Below, piece by piece: positions 13,104 to 26,231 of a DNA stretch of 64,000 nt; position 1 is the first letter of the stretch; each line of letters opens with the position of its first letter. Position numbers and translations under genes: made by a program. The DNA is taken from positions 12,037,621 through 12,101,620 of the forward strand of contig CAJINV010000002.1 in NCBI GenBank assembly GCA_905178155.1, written 5' to 3'. The notes under the pieces were generated by a model. That model made no database searches. It saw only the letters and a program-made list of their open reading frames with translations, and was not told the origin of the DNA. This DNA is from Amoebophrya sp. A120 (taxonomy: Eukaryota > Sar > Dinophyceae > Syndiniales > Amoebophryaceae).

Positions 13104-14586
13104 TTGGTGGCAGCGGCAAAACAAGAACTTTGGGGACGAGCGCCCGGGACGAGCGGTGAAATAGCAAGCCGGGACGAGATGATCGTGAAAAATCTAACGA
13201 AAAAAGAAAAAGCAGGACCGAGTTCTTTTATTTCAAGTGTTAGTTACTGTCTGTGATAGGAAGGCTATTTTTTCGAAAATGCGAAGAACTGGAGCGCGGC
13301 AGTGCCTTTTCAATAAAAACTAAATCCAAAATTCACCGAGATCCTCCAAAAAAGACAACTGGAGATGCTCTGAGTTAGAGACCTCAACTTTCACACCAAA
13401 CAGAATGATTTGAGTACATCGTGGACGTGCTCATGATGCTGATGTCCTTCACCTTCTACAATAGATGAACAACAAACCGCAGCTACAGCTGGTTCTACTC
13501 TGCATTGATGTGAGCTCTTTTTCAGCAACGCAAGGACAAAACAAAAAAAAAGAGCCCCCACACTGTTGGTTGTGCGAACATTCATTAACAAAAGTGAGAT
13601 GTTCTCCTTCTCGTTCCACAAACAAAGCCGCGCTTTCGTTCCTTCCAACAAAAAAAAGCAAATGGAAAAAATCTGCTTTCGTTCCTAAAATCAATTCTTC
13701 GTGCGTAAAGGAAGTAAGCGCTGATAAATTCTCAGTGCAAATAAATAAAAAGCCCCATCAAATTTTTCTATGGCATCTCTACGACCTCCCGTAAAAATGT
13801 AAGTGTACACAAATGGCCCCTTAGCTAGTTTAGAAGACGCATGGCAACGAAAGATCAAGCAATAGTTCGTCCAGCTGCTCGCTCACCTTCACTCTTAAAA
13901 CGTAAAAGTGCAAAAAGTGCTTGGCTAGCTGCGCCAGCAGGACACGACCTAAAACCTCTTGATTATTTTGACACTTACTATAACAGTACTAACTTTCTTC
14001 ACGTTCACCTCTTTGACAGGACCCCAGTAGTAGCAGTATTCATGAATGATTTTTGTTGACAAGGAGGCCCTGGTTGGTTTCCGGTGGTGTGCCAGTGTTG
14101 TAGCTATCCCTACAACTGGAGTTGTTTAACGGTGTTTTCGAAGCAAAATTACGTCGATGGGTTTAGGGTTTCTGGGTTACGGTTTTTTAGCTCTCATATT
14201 ATCTGTAGATAGATATGGACACACGATACAGATGACGCGCCCAGAAAGTAGCCTCTTAATACCGTCACACTTGTATAAATGTGAATATTTTTACGCCGAT
14301 CAGCAAAAGAAGCATACGACCACGCGGACTGTGACACGCTAATGCTACCAACACCAAACTTTAGTGGCGACAGGGACAGCACGAGCGCACGACATTCACA
14401 TTCTTTCATGTTGAACTAGCGTAATTTCACTTTTTGTTGCCTCCTTGGTCCTCCTTGCCGCGTCTTCGAGAAGAACTGAAATACGAGCAGTGCTACAGAG
14501 AAGGCTACAACTAAGTACCCTGGCCTAGGCTAGTGCTAGAGAGAGAGAGAATTGCTCACACCATATCTGCTGGCAGCACAGCGAAA
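13104..14586. other. Intergenic, no gene seen
   Basis: About 1.5 kb, AT-richer than the flanking exons. It contains a short GA run just before the next gene (about 14537-14550). The open frames at 13465-13794 and 13841-14059 lack recognisable motifs. Confidence 0.55.
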
Positions 14587-17500
14587 ATGGACGTGGAACT
14601 GGCGGACCAGGAGGTGCTGGTAGTGGGGGACGGCGACTTGTCGTTTTCCTGCTCCTTCGCGCTGCACATCAACGACATCAAGCAGCTGACCGCCACCGTG
14701 TACGAAAAGGAGGACGAGTTTCGGCGGCGATACGGGGAGATGAGCGAGACCGCGGGGCTGGTCAACCTGAAAACTCTGGAGATGTACGGCTGCAACCTGC
14801 TATTCGGCGTGGACGCGACCAACATCTACGACAGCCTGGTCAAGTCCGGGGTGATCCCGGCGGGGTCCTGGGAGTTCAAGAAGTACGACTGCGTGCTGTG
14901 GAACTTTCCGTACCCCATCGAGTGGCGCGCGTGGAACGTGAAGGAAAAGTCCACCGCCCTGCTGCGGAACTTTTTCGCGTCCGCCCGCCACTTCGTGAAG
15001 GCAGAGGGGCACCTGCGGATCGCCCTGCTGATGAACCAGTACGATAACTGGCGGATCGAGGAGAGCTCCCTGGCCGCGGGGCTCCGGTTGGAGAGGATGG
15101 AGAAGTTCGAGAAGGGGAAGTACAAGTACTACTGCAACCGGTACGGGGACGACCGGGAGCAGACCGTGCAAAAGTCCGCCGACTACATCGACCGAGGCAA
15201 CCCGCACTACTTCATCTTTCGCCACGCGGCTTACGTGGCCCGTAAGGAGAAGGAGAAACTGATGGAACGGGAGCTGCAAAAGCGCCAGCTGGAATGGCAC
15301 GTACACCAGAAGAAAATGGCGTTCCTCAAAGAACAGCAGATGCAGCGGACCACATCGTCAAGGGCCTGGCCCGTCAATGGTGGAACAACAACTACAGGCG
15401 GTGCCGCACCGAGCAGTACTTCTACTAGTACTACCCTGGAACTTATCAACAACCTGACATCAGCAACGGGCACAACGACCTCGAACCGCCAGGGAGGTGG
15501 GCGTGGGGGTGGTGTGACGCTTGCTAGCATCAACTTCGGAGCTGCTCCAGTGGTCTCGGGGACTTCTACTTCCAGCGCTTCTGCGGCTAGGCAGGACGGG
15601 TTTTCCTTTGGATCCCTCGTTGGAGGCATCGGGAGAACGACTCCCCGCGGTGCAGCGACCAACTCAACATTGAATCCACTGCCTACGAAACAGATCGTTA
15701 CCACCTCGAACAGTAGTGTGGTGAATCGCCCACCGGCTGCTGCGACAAACCAGCAGAGCCTCCTGGAAAAGGTGTATCCACCGCAAGCAGCTGCTCTTGC
15801 AAGCACAACTGCAGCGGTCGCTGCCCGTGCGCAACCACAGGCTAGTACGATGAATTTTTCTCCGCCGACTTCTCCGGTCTTGCCCATTCCTCCGCCAAAC
15901 ACGCACTCGGCTCCTGGTGCAGCTTCTAGTGCTGCAACTTCTACTGGTGGTGTCAACAATCACAATAAGTTGCTGCTGCAACAGCAGCTCCCGACCGAGC
16001 GAGAGCTGCTGTTGTTGCAGCAGCAGAAGAGGCAGCAAGTACAGACACAGCAGCAGGCTGCGGCCACCGCTGCCGCGGCTCCTGTTCTTGCACCAGGTGG
16101 GTCCGCCTCGGTGGAGCAAACCACTGCGCCCGTCGCTGCAGGGACAACTTCTACAGGCCCGGCGAACGGGATGAGCCGCGTGAAAGCGCCCGGTGCCTCG
16201 TACCCGGGCCACCTGATGCGGGACCAGGACGGCAACGTGACGCTGATCTTGAACGGAACCCGGCCGTGGACGTTGAGGGGGTTCCGTACGCGCTGTCCCG
16301 ACGTGAAAGCGATGGAATTGAAACAGCATACTGACGGCTACTTCTACTACAGAGATGGTAAGAAGTTCTTGTGCGCATCCATTTATAAGAAAGAAGTATC
16401 GTGGCTGCAATTGTGCATGGCTTCCTATTGCTCCTTTTGCTCGTGATTTAGATGATATAGATATTGCTTGTAAGTGGAATTTCATTGCATTTGCGCTTGC
16501 GGCTCCCTGGAGGTCGGAAACCTCTACCTGGTTTTGAACGTGTGACGTGACTGCGGTCTTGTTTCCACAAGCACTCCTTTTCTGTTGGAATAAGTACGAA
16601 CATTGATGATTTTCTACGAAACTTCAGGCCACGTGGTGCACTTGACGGAGAAGGAGCGCGAGATGATTGTCCGTGCGAAGCAGCAGATCGGAGAAGGGAC
16701 GCCCGCGGCAAAAGCGCCCCCGGCGGCGCCACCCGCATCGGTCCTTCTCGGCTCGTCTGCGAGTGCGAATGACGGAAATGCGGCTTCCACCGTTGTTGAC
16801 CTAGCACCTGATGGCAATGGGAATGCAGAATCTGCTCCGGCGGGTGGCAGCGCCAGTCGCTTGTGGACCACTTTGTCGACTGCCGCTGCCGGCGATAATT
16901 CTACTTCGGGCGTGCGTGCGAAAATCCGCAGTGCGGGAGCAAATGTCGGCACTGTAGTGCCCACCCACGCCACCGCCGCGTCATCTGATCGCAATGTTGT
17001 CCCCGCTGCGACCTCTGTTCCTAGTGGCGATGTTGTTATTTCCAGCTCCACGACTGCCTACCAGCTGCAGCTCTCGACCCCAAACCAGGCAACTGCGAAG
17101 GCCGCAGTCCCGGCAGCCCCCGTGGCTAGCGCGCTCGCCGGCGCGGGTGGTGCCTCTGAAACCACTGCCAGTGCGATCCCCAAGAAGAGGACGCTTGCAG
17201 AAGTGAATGCCTTGCAGCAAAAACAGAAAATATTGCTGGTAAATAGGAAAAAAGGAGAATACAAAGCAACATCGGCCTCGGCAGGTTTAGGTGCCGCTTC
17301 GTCGAGCAGTGCCAAGGCAGCATCTCTGCAGGCGGTTCGAAAGAGCAACGACAAGGTCGCGCCAGCTTCCGCGTCAACAACATCACAGACTAAAGCAACA
17401 TTGAGGATCCAACCCGATGGGTCGCTCACGCGCGTAATCGGCAAGTCCTCTAGTCCTGCGCCACCTGCAGGAGCTGTGGCACTTTTGTCTGATGTTGCCA

Positions 17501-18716
17501 ATAAGGGCAATACCACAACACGAACATCAGTGCAAGAAACAAGAGTCCTGCCCCCGCCCTCCGTCGGTGCGGCAGTGCAAAGAGTCCTGCCGCCTCCCGC
17601 GGTCAGCAGCAGCACGGGCTTGCAAGACAAAACACGGGAAAGAAGCAGCAACACCCGGAATGATGGTACGAATCTGCACACGACCAACACTGAAACCGAG
17701 AGTCCCCGCGCCGGTGCGCGAGGAGGCAGAGATCATGCTCCTACGCGACCACTTTCTACCCGCGCTGCTGCAGATAGCAAGGCTTCCGCTAAAGTGACGC
17801 CCACATCATCGTCCTCCCTCGTCAACAAAGACGTGCCTCCGCAACAGCGGGGCGCTAGAGGTGCGGTTGTTGCTCCCGCTGCTGATGTAGTGCCGGCAAA
17901 GGCGAAGGCCGTAGCGTCAAGCTTGTTGCCTACAGCAGTAGCGGGTAGCGACGAGGACGTGGGCGAGAAGGAGGCCAAGCGTCGGAAGTTGCTCATCCAG
18001 CGCGCGCAAAGAAGGCACCCCGCGCGGAACGCAGTCCCAGCGCAGGCTGGTGGACAAACTGATAGCACTTCCGATCCAACACGTAGCGCAACCCTGCTAC
18101 GGCAGAACGACGATGAGAACAAAAGGCATGTTGAACAGCAGATCGTTGATCGTCACGCTTCGAGAAAAATCTACAGCGAACAGCCCACCTCCACGTCGCA
18201 CGCGGCCGAGCATCAGAGCAATAACCCCTTCCACGGAGAGGATGCTTGGGCGTCGACGGATTTTCACCCTGGCGACTACAACGACACGACCGGCGAGGCG
18301 GAGGCGAAGACGGCTGCTTCAGGTATCACGGAAGTGTGATGATTGTGCTTGATTCATGTTCTTGACAAAGACATCAACAAAGGCTCAACAAGATAGCAGG
18401 TCGGAGGTACCTGCTCGTCCAAGCGCGCGGCGCGTTCAGATGATGGCCACTCGCATATTACTATATGTATCCATCCGCTGTGCTTCTGGATCTGGCTCTG
18501 TGGTGCTGAAGAAAATGTTTGATGTATCCTATCCCCGCCTTAAGACCAGAGAGATGATCATCAGAGCACACGCGCACAAATGACTGCTCAAATTCTCCAG
18601 GTACAACAGCCGCAGCAGTACTAACAGACGAGGCAGCGGCGCGAGCAGAACGCACCTCAAAACTGATTGCGCTCGCTAAAAAAGTACAGAACGGCGGGAA
18701 CAGAACTCAGAAGTGA
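14587..18716 (+). CDS. BMT5-like (DUF2431) Rossmann methyltransferase with long disordered extension
   Basis: Exons: 14587-16357, 16628-18322, 18601-18716; introns of 270 and 278 nt (GTAAGA...TTCAG, GTATCA...CTCCAG). Phases agree and give 1193 residues. Residues 1-220 match the BMT5/FDXACB1-type methyltransferase family, which includes yeast 25S rRNA uridine-N3 methyltransferase: the GDGDLSFS loop near residue 15, KYDCVLWNFPYP near 100 (acidic residue and NFP motif), and NPHYFIFRHA at the end. The rest is Gln-, Ser- and Ala-rich, with a small ordered patch before intron 1 (LMRDQDGNVTLILNGTRPWT). The last exon adds a helical tail (TDEAAARAERTSKLIALAKK). rRNA methylation is the family inference; the extension of almost 1000 residues is not typical. 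The frame is open upstream to a GTG at 14533, but 14587 is the first ATG. Confidence 0.82.
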
Positions 18717-19895
18717 ACATGATCTCATCTGCTCACTCTCTGAGTTTTCTTGTTTTCCGTCTGTACTTACAACGCGATCCGTATCAGCAGCACAGTGTTC
18801 CGCGAAATCGAAACTTCCGCAAGTTTTCAAATTTCAGACCACACCGACAACTTCGTCAGTGTGTGGTCTACCTTTAACCACCGGCGACACAGATGTGATT
18901 AGTTGTTGTGAGTGGCGAGTCCACATCATGCAGATGCAGCTGCAACTTCTACTTTGGCAGCGACACCATTCACTTTCTCTTTCGCGACAACCGGAGCAGT
19001 CACACGTGCGTCCCTGCGTCCAGCAAGACAAGGTCAACGACAGCTGATCTTCTACATGTTCTCCCGGAGTGAGCAACGTGCGGCCGTGTTATTTTCAAGC
19101 TTTCTTCACTGCCATTTACCTGTGGCTCCTCCTTTTAAGTAGCTACCACAGCAGAAGCGGATGAAGAATGCTGTTAGTTTAATATGGGCAGAACAAAACG
19201 CACTTGACTTTGGAATATCAGTTCTGTTCCGCTGCGTACTGACGTTCCACGCACATATTGCGACTCTTGTGCGTGCCTTCCCTTTTCAAGCAGAGTAGTA
19301 TTTGTCACATGACGATAAGGCACATCAACGACAATGTACTTAGTGCTGCTGACAGCAAGAACTTACTACCGCACGCTTGACGTCTCCTTCGCAGTGCTCT
19401 CCTGGAGAGCTGGTTTTGCGCCAGGCTCCTTTCACTTCTTGATAAGTACGCTGACGATCACCGTCCTTCATTGCAAAACGCATCGACCAGTCTTCGCAAA
19501 GCCGTTCGGTCTAAAGTGTTTGCCTGTGACTTTAGTTGTCTCGCGACGTCTATTGCTCACTTTTTCTGGGGTGCCTCGCTGACATTCCCAATTTTTTATA
19601 TCAGTCTTGTCCTGCAAGTGCAACAGCAAGCCAGACAAAACCTCCCGGACTTTCCACATTCGGAGCGCCACCGCTGCAGCAACATCGCGGCTTCTGTGTT
19701 TCCTGAAATTCGGGCTCGTCTGGTCTTCTGTTTTTGATGCTCGTCTTCCGTTTGATTCGTTGGCTTTAGTCATCTCGGTCTTGAATGTCGGTCCACAGTG
19801 CTTCCTGTTGTCCGCAAACCAGAAACAAGCGGCCGCAATATTGTCGTGGAGGCCAGCCCGACGACAAGGGAGAACGATGCAAGGTTATTGGCGGA
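18717..19895. other. Intergenic, no gene seen
   Basis: About 1.2 kb of mixed composition. Short frames here (18834-19076, 19334-19582, 19471-19737) carry no domain signals. The GC content rises sharply at the right edge. Confidence 0.5.
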
Positions 19896-22800
19896 CTTTT
19901 TTTTTCCCGAAAAAGCAAGAAAGACGCAAAAAACAAAACAAAGCTGCGCCGCGGCCGAGGAGGGCGGCGGCGATTTAAAAAAAACCCGCGCGGCCGCGCA
20001 AGCGCAAGGCCGGCAAACCAGAAGCGCCGCGCCGCGGGCCCGGCCGACGCGTGACGGCCCGCCTCGATACAAAAAAGCGCGCGAAAGACGCGCAGTGCCC
20101 GCGCCTTGTGCGCGGGTTGCCCGGCGGCCCAATGGTTTGGGCCGCGCGCCCGGGCGGCGGCCCGGGCGGCCCCCATCCCCGCGCGACCAGGCGAGCCCCC
20201 GCACATCCGCCCGTCGGGAGCATTGGGCGTGGTTTATCCGGCCGCGCTCGCCCGACTTTCCTGTTTTGCCCGCTGCCCGGGGCCGCCGCGAAGTCGCGAC
20301 GCCAAAGAAAGAAACAAGGGAACCGCGAGGCGCGACAAGAAAGAGAAGACCTCCGGGCACGCGCGGGCGCCGCCGCCCTGTTTCTTTTGCCAGCCGGCCC
20401 GCAGGCGCGCACCCCTTCCCCGTCCCGCGTGCCTCTTTGCTTCGCCTCGCCCGCCAGCGCCGTGCTGCTAGCCGGCCTGATTGAGGCCGCCCGGTCGAGT
20501 TCCGGGGCCCACCTGGCGGAGCTGTCCAACGTATTTCCGGGGAGGCGCCCTGGAGTCTGGAAGCATGCGGGCAAATGCAAAAAAAAGAAGCGAAAGCGCC
20601 CGCGGATAGCGGGGATGCGCGCGCGCCTGGTAAATTCATGCGCGCCCGCGCGAGCGGCAACGGCAAAGGCCAGGCCCCTGGCATGCGGCGCGCGCGGTCG
20701 CATTGGTGCTAGAGGGTGGGCGCGCTCGCTTCTCTGGCTGCGCCCATGGAGGGATGTTTTTGTGTCTGCTTGCATCGTCGCCAGCCCCCACAGTGATTCC
20801 GCTCGTCTTGTTTTGTTTATTTGCTGCCGAGGCAGCGTCGCCCCGAAAATAAAGAAAAAGAATCGGACTGCAGACGCGAGGGCGAGAGCAAGCGCGTGAG
20901 AGAGTGAGCGAGGCGAAAAGGCGAAGGCGCCAAATCCAGTAGCGGCCAACGTCTGAACGCGAGAGGCCGAGGAGTGGGAGCGAGGCTGTTGAGGCAAGGA
21001 ATTCGGCGAAGCCGGTCCGGCCCCCTGCGTGTGGGAGACCGAATGCATGAGAGAGAGGCAGCAAAGGCCTTCGGCAATATTTTCACAAAATCAAAGAAAA
21101 ATCAGCCAGGAAGAAGGAAGCAAGCACGGCGACCCGCAGGAATTGACGAGCGGAGGCGGGAGATGGCTCGTGGCCATGGCGCGTGGCCGGCGCTTTTTTC
21201 GCTTCACCATCCAGATAACCCGACCGACGCGGGCGCCTCGACCCGGTGCGATGGCCTAGGATAGTCCCGGCATGGTGGCGCGAGCGACCCGCTCGCTGAC
21301 AGACATGCTGCAAAGAAACAAGCGGAGTCGGAGAGCCTGCGCGCGGTTCAGAAAATAGCACTGTGGAGGCCCGCGCAAATCAGTAGCGCGACACGCGGAG
21401 CACCCAGCTGGCGGGACCAAAGGAGGCCCCGGCGAACAATCGAAGTGCGGCGCTTGGCAGCAGAAGCAGATCGGCCGGCACCGGACGAAGCACCCACGGC
21501 GCTGCCCCTTGTCACCTGCCCAAAAACAGTTGAAATATGACAAAAAACAAAGCCGAAGGCGAAGGCAGGGCGGGCCGTTGGTTCGGCGCCATCCCAGCAG
21601 CCCCCCGCTCGCTTGCCCTCGCCCCGCAGGCCAGTCGGAAGCCCCCCCCGTAGTATGTAGGCCCAAAAGCGGGAGGCGGGCCCGCCCCCGCCCGGGCAGA
21701 TGAAGGGCCGGGCGCTGACAAAGAAGGGGGCCGGGCGGAGAACAGGCGTGCGTCCTGACCGGCCGCGGGGGCGGGCGCCGCGCGCTGGTTTTCCATCCAG
21801 CCTTTGGCGGGGCCGCGCCCCGTGTTGGTTTGCCTTTGGCGTGTCCCGCGCCGGGGCCGCCTGGCTTCCCCGAGTGGAGCCCCGGCCCGCGCCGGTTGTG
21901 CTGTATAGTTATCATTCGTTGCCGGCACGGCTCCGCGCGCGCGCCGCGGGGAGGTCTTCATTGAGAACAAAAGGCCAAAATGCTGCCGAAGTTCCTGCGC
22001 CGCGCGCGCCGCCCCCCTGCGAAGCGTGTGGCGCGGGGGCTGCCCCGGAGAAGCGGCGCCCGGGGGCTGTGCAGGAAGCGGAGCACGCCGGAGACAGTGC
22101 CGCCGGCCTGCCTATCTGCCTTCGCTTTATTTTTTGACTTGCCGCAAGCGCAAGCCTTCGCCGGGGCGCCCCCCCAGCGCAAAGAGACAGCGGCGGCCAC
22201 TTCGCGCGCGTGATTCGGCCCCGAAACCGCCGGCGCGCGGAGCGTTTGGCCTTTGGCGCTGCCCCCGGCCCGCCCGGCCAGTCTGGGGCTCGGGTTTTTC
22301 AGTCTTGCCCGGTTTTTTTGCCCGGCCCCCATTCATTTCAACATTGCCCTACTTGCCCGACCCGGTAGTCCGAGTCGCATCCATGCGCCCGCAAGTATAG
22401 GTTGCCAAGTTGCCGGGGCGGCCAGCGGCTGCGAACGCCGGACCCGACAGAGGGCCTCTCGCTTGACAAGCGAAACGCAGCGCGAGCGGGCTGCCGGGCT
22501 ACGTGTGTCTGTGGCGAGCGAGGCGACAGAAGGCGGCTGCTGGTCGGTGGTCTGCTTTTAGGTGATGCGGCTGGCTGCGCCTCCCGGGCACGCCCGAACG
22601 AAGGGCCGCCCCGCGGACGTGCGAGCGCTGCTTGCTGGATCTGCGCCCGGAAGGCCCGCCCCCCTCCTATGGCCTCCGCAAGTTTGCTGCCTGGAGCCGC
22701 AAAGTTTCCTGGCACCAGCAAAGTGGCGGAGCCCACGGCGCGCGACGCAACATGCCCAATGAGCAGCCGTCGATCCTGTCACACTCTATGGATGTGCCAC

Positions 22801-22970
22801 TGCAGCCGCGTTCCACCCTTTCATTCTTTTTTCGCTTTGCCGCCGCTTCACCAAGGTGCGCGCTTCGAACGGCTTCCGCACGTGGATTTCAACGTGGCCC
22901 CCAGCACTGAGCTTGACACATTCATCGGACAACACGAGAACGGCGAAGACTGGTCGGCCGCACGGCAATG
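19896..22970. other. GC-rich block without credible gene
   Basis: About 3 kb of very GC-rich DNA with abrupt edges, interspersed with A-runs (GCGAAAGCGC, AAAAAAGAAGCG) and G/C runs. Open frames of 100-350 codons occur in nearly every frame on both strands at once. This is expected when stop codons are rare, so none is called. No RT, transposase or rRNA motif was recognised. It could be a repeat family, a non-coding element or inserted foreign DNA. Confidence 0.6.
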
Positions 22971-24452
22971 ACGGCGTTGGTCATTTTTACAAGGGAAATA
23001 GGTACGGCCCAGGTAGTTTTTGGCTCCTTAGCTGCTTGCTGTTTTTCGCTCTGGCAAAAGATGGCGAGCTGTCTCTTATTGGTTGCCTTTTCGTTTTCTT
23101 TTGCTTTTTTATTTTTATTTTTTTTCCTATTTGTAGTGTACGCATAAAGTTGGATTGAGATATACAAATAGCAGGTCGGCGCCTTCAGACAAAAGAAAAA
23201 CCAACGAACGCTGTAGCGCAGCATGCCAATTCTTCAGAATGGTTGCGCCGCTTGGTGATTCCTTCTCGTGTCTTGGGCTCAACTTCATCGATACCTGACT
23301 GCGTTTCAAGCGAAACGAAATCTGTTATGCGATGTGCATGTGTGTGACGCTGTTGCTTTCGGTGAACAACTGCGAGGTACGAGATGCGTCACACAATTCG
23401 TGATCGGCATAGCGTTTTATGGTGAAGATCCAACTTTGATTTTTGCAAGCGACTCCCTACACCCAGGAACATAAATAGTGGTAGTGCGGCAGACAGTTAC
23501 TCGCTCGACTCAAGAAGCGAGCACGCCGTGAAAGGCGGAGAAGCCTGCTCTCATTGATATTGAAATGAACCGCGGACAGCGGCTGAACACATACACCTGC
23601 TCCATTTTTCACCTTTGGAAGCATGATCTTGATCGCCATCACACGGGCCAATCCGCCTGCTAAAGCGAGCACAAGCTGTATTTCGATAAGAAAGAAACAC
23701 ACAAGAATCCACCTAAAAAATCTTCGCTGTTTTGCTACTTTGAAAATTATCTCAGCAGAAAAAGAAAAACTCCCTGTGCCTTGACATTGGTTTGCATGCA
23801 TGGCGACAGACGTCGCATAAACATAATCGACCTCTGAGGACGTGATGCATAACAATCACAATCAGAAATATGCATAACTGTCTTGATAGATAATGCCACA
23901 ATTTGATGTAGCTAAAATAGTTTCGTAGTCTCGCAATGGGGCAATGCCATAATTAGTGCTGCACTTCTCAACATGCAGCAGATGCGCCTTTCTTTTTGTT
24001 TCAGTTTCACGTTCGAGCACACAAAGAACCAACGCAATTTGAGAAAATTACATTGATTGATTGCAAGAAAGGCGATAATCTTGATGCGCCTTGATTTCGG
24101 CTGCAAGTTGAAGATTGTGCGGCACCTGTAATCGCTGCCGGACAAGATGCACAGAATACGAACACAAAATAAAACCAGGCCTAGCTGCGCTTGCCACATC
24201 ATTGACTTGTGATGCGCGAGTTCATTGTTCTGCATCTATCTGCGATCTGTTCTTATGGTCGTGATTCGGCATTTTTCATGGAACATTTTTATCTCTGTGA
24301 TTTCATACGAGTGAATCTATCATAACCCTAATCCCATTTCATTCCATATAAACAGAAAAGAATTGAGATGGATCTATGAAATAGAAAAAAAATCCAATGA
24401 GGCTTTCGTACGCAAGTTCTCGATGACTTCGGGCTAGCAGCAATACTCACAT
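22971..24452. other. Intergenic, AT-rich, no gene seen
   Basis: About 1.5 kb following the GC-rich block. It includes T-rich runs at 23105-23130 and an AT-rich approach to the next gene (24240-24420). No supported gene. Confidence 0.55.
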
Positions 24453-26231
24453 ATGAACAATGTGTTGAAGGTCATGAGCAGAGAGTTGTTCGCGCTGATA
24501 AGCGCATGGTTGTGGCATGATGTGGTGCAGAGTTCGGCCACTGGTGGCGGCGCGACGGCTGCTATGGAGAGTCTGCGCCCAGGAGCATTTGCGAAGGCAT
24601 CCGGGGATGTGGGTGGAAGTGGCGCAAGCCGCCAACAAGCTACTACAGCGACAGAGACCTACAACGTGGCGCAAGCCGCCGCCAGTACCTACAACGACAG
24701 AGATCGGAGTGGACAAGAGCGAGGCGACCGCGTTGGGTGGTTTACTGTTGGCGAGCCTTTTCTCGGGGACGACTATGACACTGAAACCGGCAGCGGTGAG
24801 GCAGCTGGCGCCCAAGAAAGTCAAGCGACTGCTGCATGCCCGATCGTGCAGGAGCTTGAAGAGGCGAAAGCGGCAGTCGCGGCATTTGAGGCAGAAAGCA
24901 GCGGAAAGAACGAGACAAACCGCTTCGCCTACGTCTTTTTCATCGGGAACCACGAACCAGACAAGTATGCCTGTTCCGCTGGGGTGAACGTACAACGCCT
25001 CCGCCAGCTTGCTCCCAATTTTCCGGTGGACTACGTTGCGCTCGTGCCTGAGAACAACCCGGCGATCAAACAAGTGCTGGACAGCATGCACACGAATTCC
25101 ACTCCCGGGACTGTGGCCTTTATTGGCACCGGCGAAGAAGAACATACACGCACGGAGGAGCAGCAACTCCACGAACTTCTGTCGGAGAGACTCCGCTTTT
25201 TCGACCACGTGATACCATACACGGAGTCGAGCACGGAGAACGCGACCAGCCGAGGCAGGCTGCTAAGGAGAAGTGCACTATCGGCACCCGCAGAAGTTGT
25301 GCAAGAGGCTGAAGATGATCAAGATTTGACATACGAAGATCGGGATCGGATTTCCACCATGACAGCCTTTATGATCGCTTCGACCTCCTCGCAGGAGCGG
25401 GAGCCTCTTTTCGACAGCTTTCCGACCGCCGACGGGAATGCAGCTCCGTCGATTTCCAAGAGCGCTTACTACTCCGGGTTCCACATGAAATTCGAGGCGT
25501 GGTCTTTAACTCAGTACGAGCGGGTTGTCTTGCTGGACGCTGACTCCTTCGTGCTGAAGAGCTTGGCGCACCTCTTTCTGCTCCCGAAGGAGTACGCGTT
25601 CGCCGCACCGTTTGCGTATTGGTTCGTGCGCAAGAAGGCGGACGACTCGGCACGGCCACGCATGCGACTTACCATGTGTAGCGCGATGTTGGTGTTGACG
25701 CCGAGCGAGGCCGTGTATTCGGAGTGGAGGAAGAACGTCGAGCAGAGAACCACCAGAGACTACGACATGGACATCATAAACAAAAAATACAGACTTCCGG
25801 ACGACGAAGCTTGTGGAGTGGGTGATGCCGCGCTCCTGCCGCCGACCTACGCGGTGCTGAATTCGCACTGGGAGAAGGAGCTGCATGGGGCCCCGAATCC
25901 CGCAGCCGATCCCATTTCGTTCGAAGGTGGACCCTTCAAAAGGCTGAGAGAGGTTCGGCCAGACTTGTACGAAAAGATGATGCCGTCAACAATGCCAGCC
26001 TACTCCGGTGACGATCTGCTGCAAAACGCGTATCTTATCCACTGGACGGCATTCGGTAAACCGTGGCACAAAGACGAGGACACATATGTCCAAAACTTCT
26101 TCCCGAGCCTCCAGAGAAGAGCCGTGTGTCCTTACTTTTCAGGGTGGGAAAACATCGGCTGTCCCCGCAACATTGGCGACCAGCCGCCGGCCTCCTGCAA
26201 CAAGGACACGAATTACTTTCATCACGGATAA
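24453..26231 (+). CDS. GT8-family (glycogenin-like) glycosyltransferase
   Basis: Single-exon gene of 592 residues from an ATG to a TAA. A weak hydrophobic segment near the start (LFALISAWLW) suggests a signal anchor, followed by a variable stem of about 150 residues. The catalytic region starts near residue 155 with NRFAYVFFIGN. It contains the GT8 metal-binding motif LLDADSFVLKS near residue 361, preceded by FHMKFEAWSLTQYERVV. It closes with IHWTAFGKPWHKD near residue 530, the counterpart of the family's H-x-x-G-x-x-KPW motif. GT8 enzymes transfer hexoses or hexuronic acids from nucleotide sugars with retention of configuration. The relatives that come to mind are glycogenins and plant glucuronosyltransferases, but the acceptor cannot be told. 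The Cys-rich tail (CPYFSGWENIGCPRN ... SCNKD) is compatible with a lumenal location. Confidence 0.87.
   Translation: MNNVLKVMSRELFALISAWLWHDVVQSSATGGGATAAMESLRPGAFAKASGDVGGSGASRQQATTATETYNVAQAAASTYNDRDRSGQERGDRVGWFTVGEPFLGDDYDTETGSGEAAGAQESQATAACPIVQELEEAKAAVAAFEAESSGKNETNRFAYVFFIGNHEPDKYACSAGVNVQRLRQLAPNFPVDYVALVPENNPAIKQVLDSMHTNSTPGTVAFIGTGEEEHTRTEEQQLHELLSERLRFFDHVIPYTESSTENATSRGRLLRRSALSAPAEVVQEAEDDQDLTYEDRDRISTMTAFMIASTSSQEREPLFDSFPTADGNAAPSISKSAYYSGFHMKFEAWSLTQYERVVLLDADSFVLKSLAHLFLLPKEYAFAAPFAYWFVRKKADDSARPRMRLTMCSAMLVLTPSEAVYSEWRKNVEQRTTRDYDMDIINKKYRLPDDEACGVGDAALLPPTYAVLNSHWEKELHGAPNPAADPISFEGGPFKRLREVRPDLYEKMMPSTMPAYSGDDLLQNAYLIHWTAFGKPWHKDEDTYVQNFFPSLQRRAVCPYFSGWENIGCPRNIGDQPPASCNKDTNYFHHG

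Noticed and set aside
19770-22971. Long frames (up to about 357 codons) in the GC-rich block
   Set aside because: They overlap in nearly all frames at once, are Arg/Ala/Pro/Gly-rich and have no domain; this is a composition effect.
24447-25208. 253-codon minus-strand frame over the GT8 gene
   Set aside because: Antisense shadow of a gene with clear catalytic motifs.
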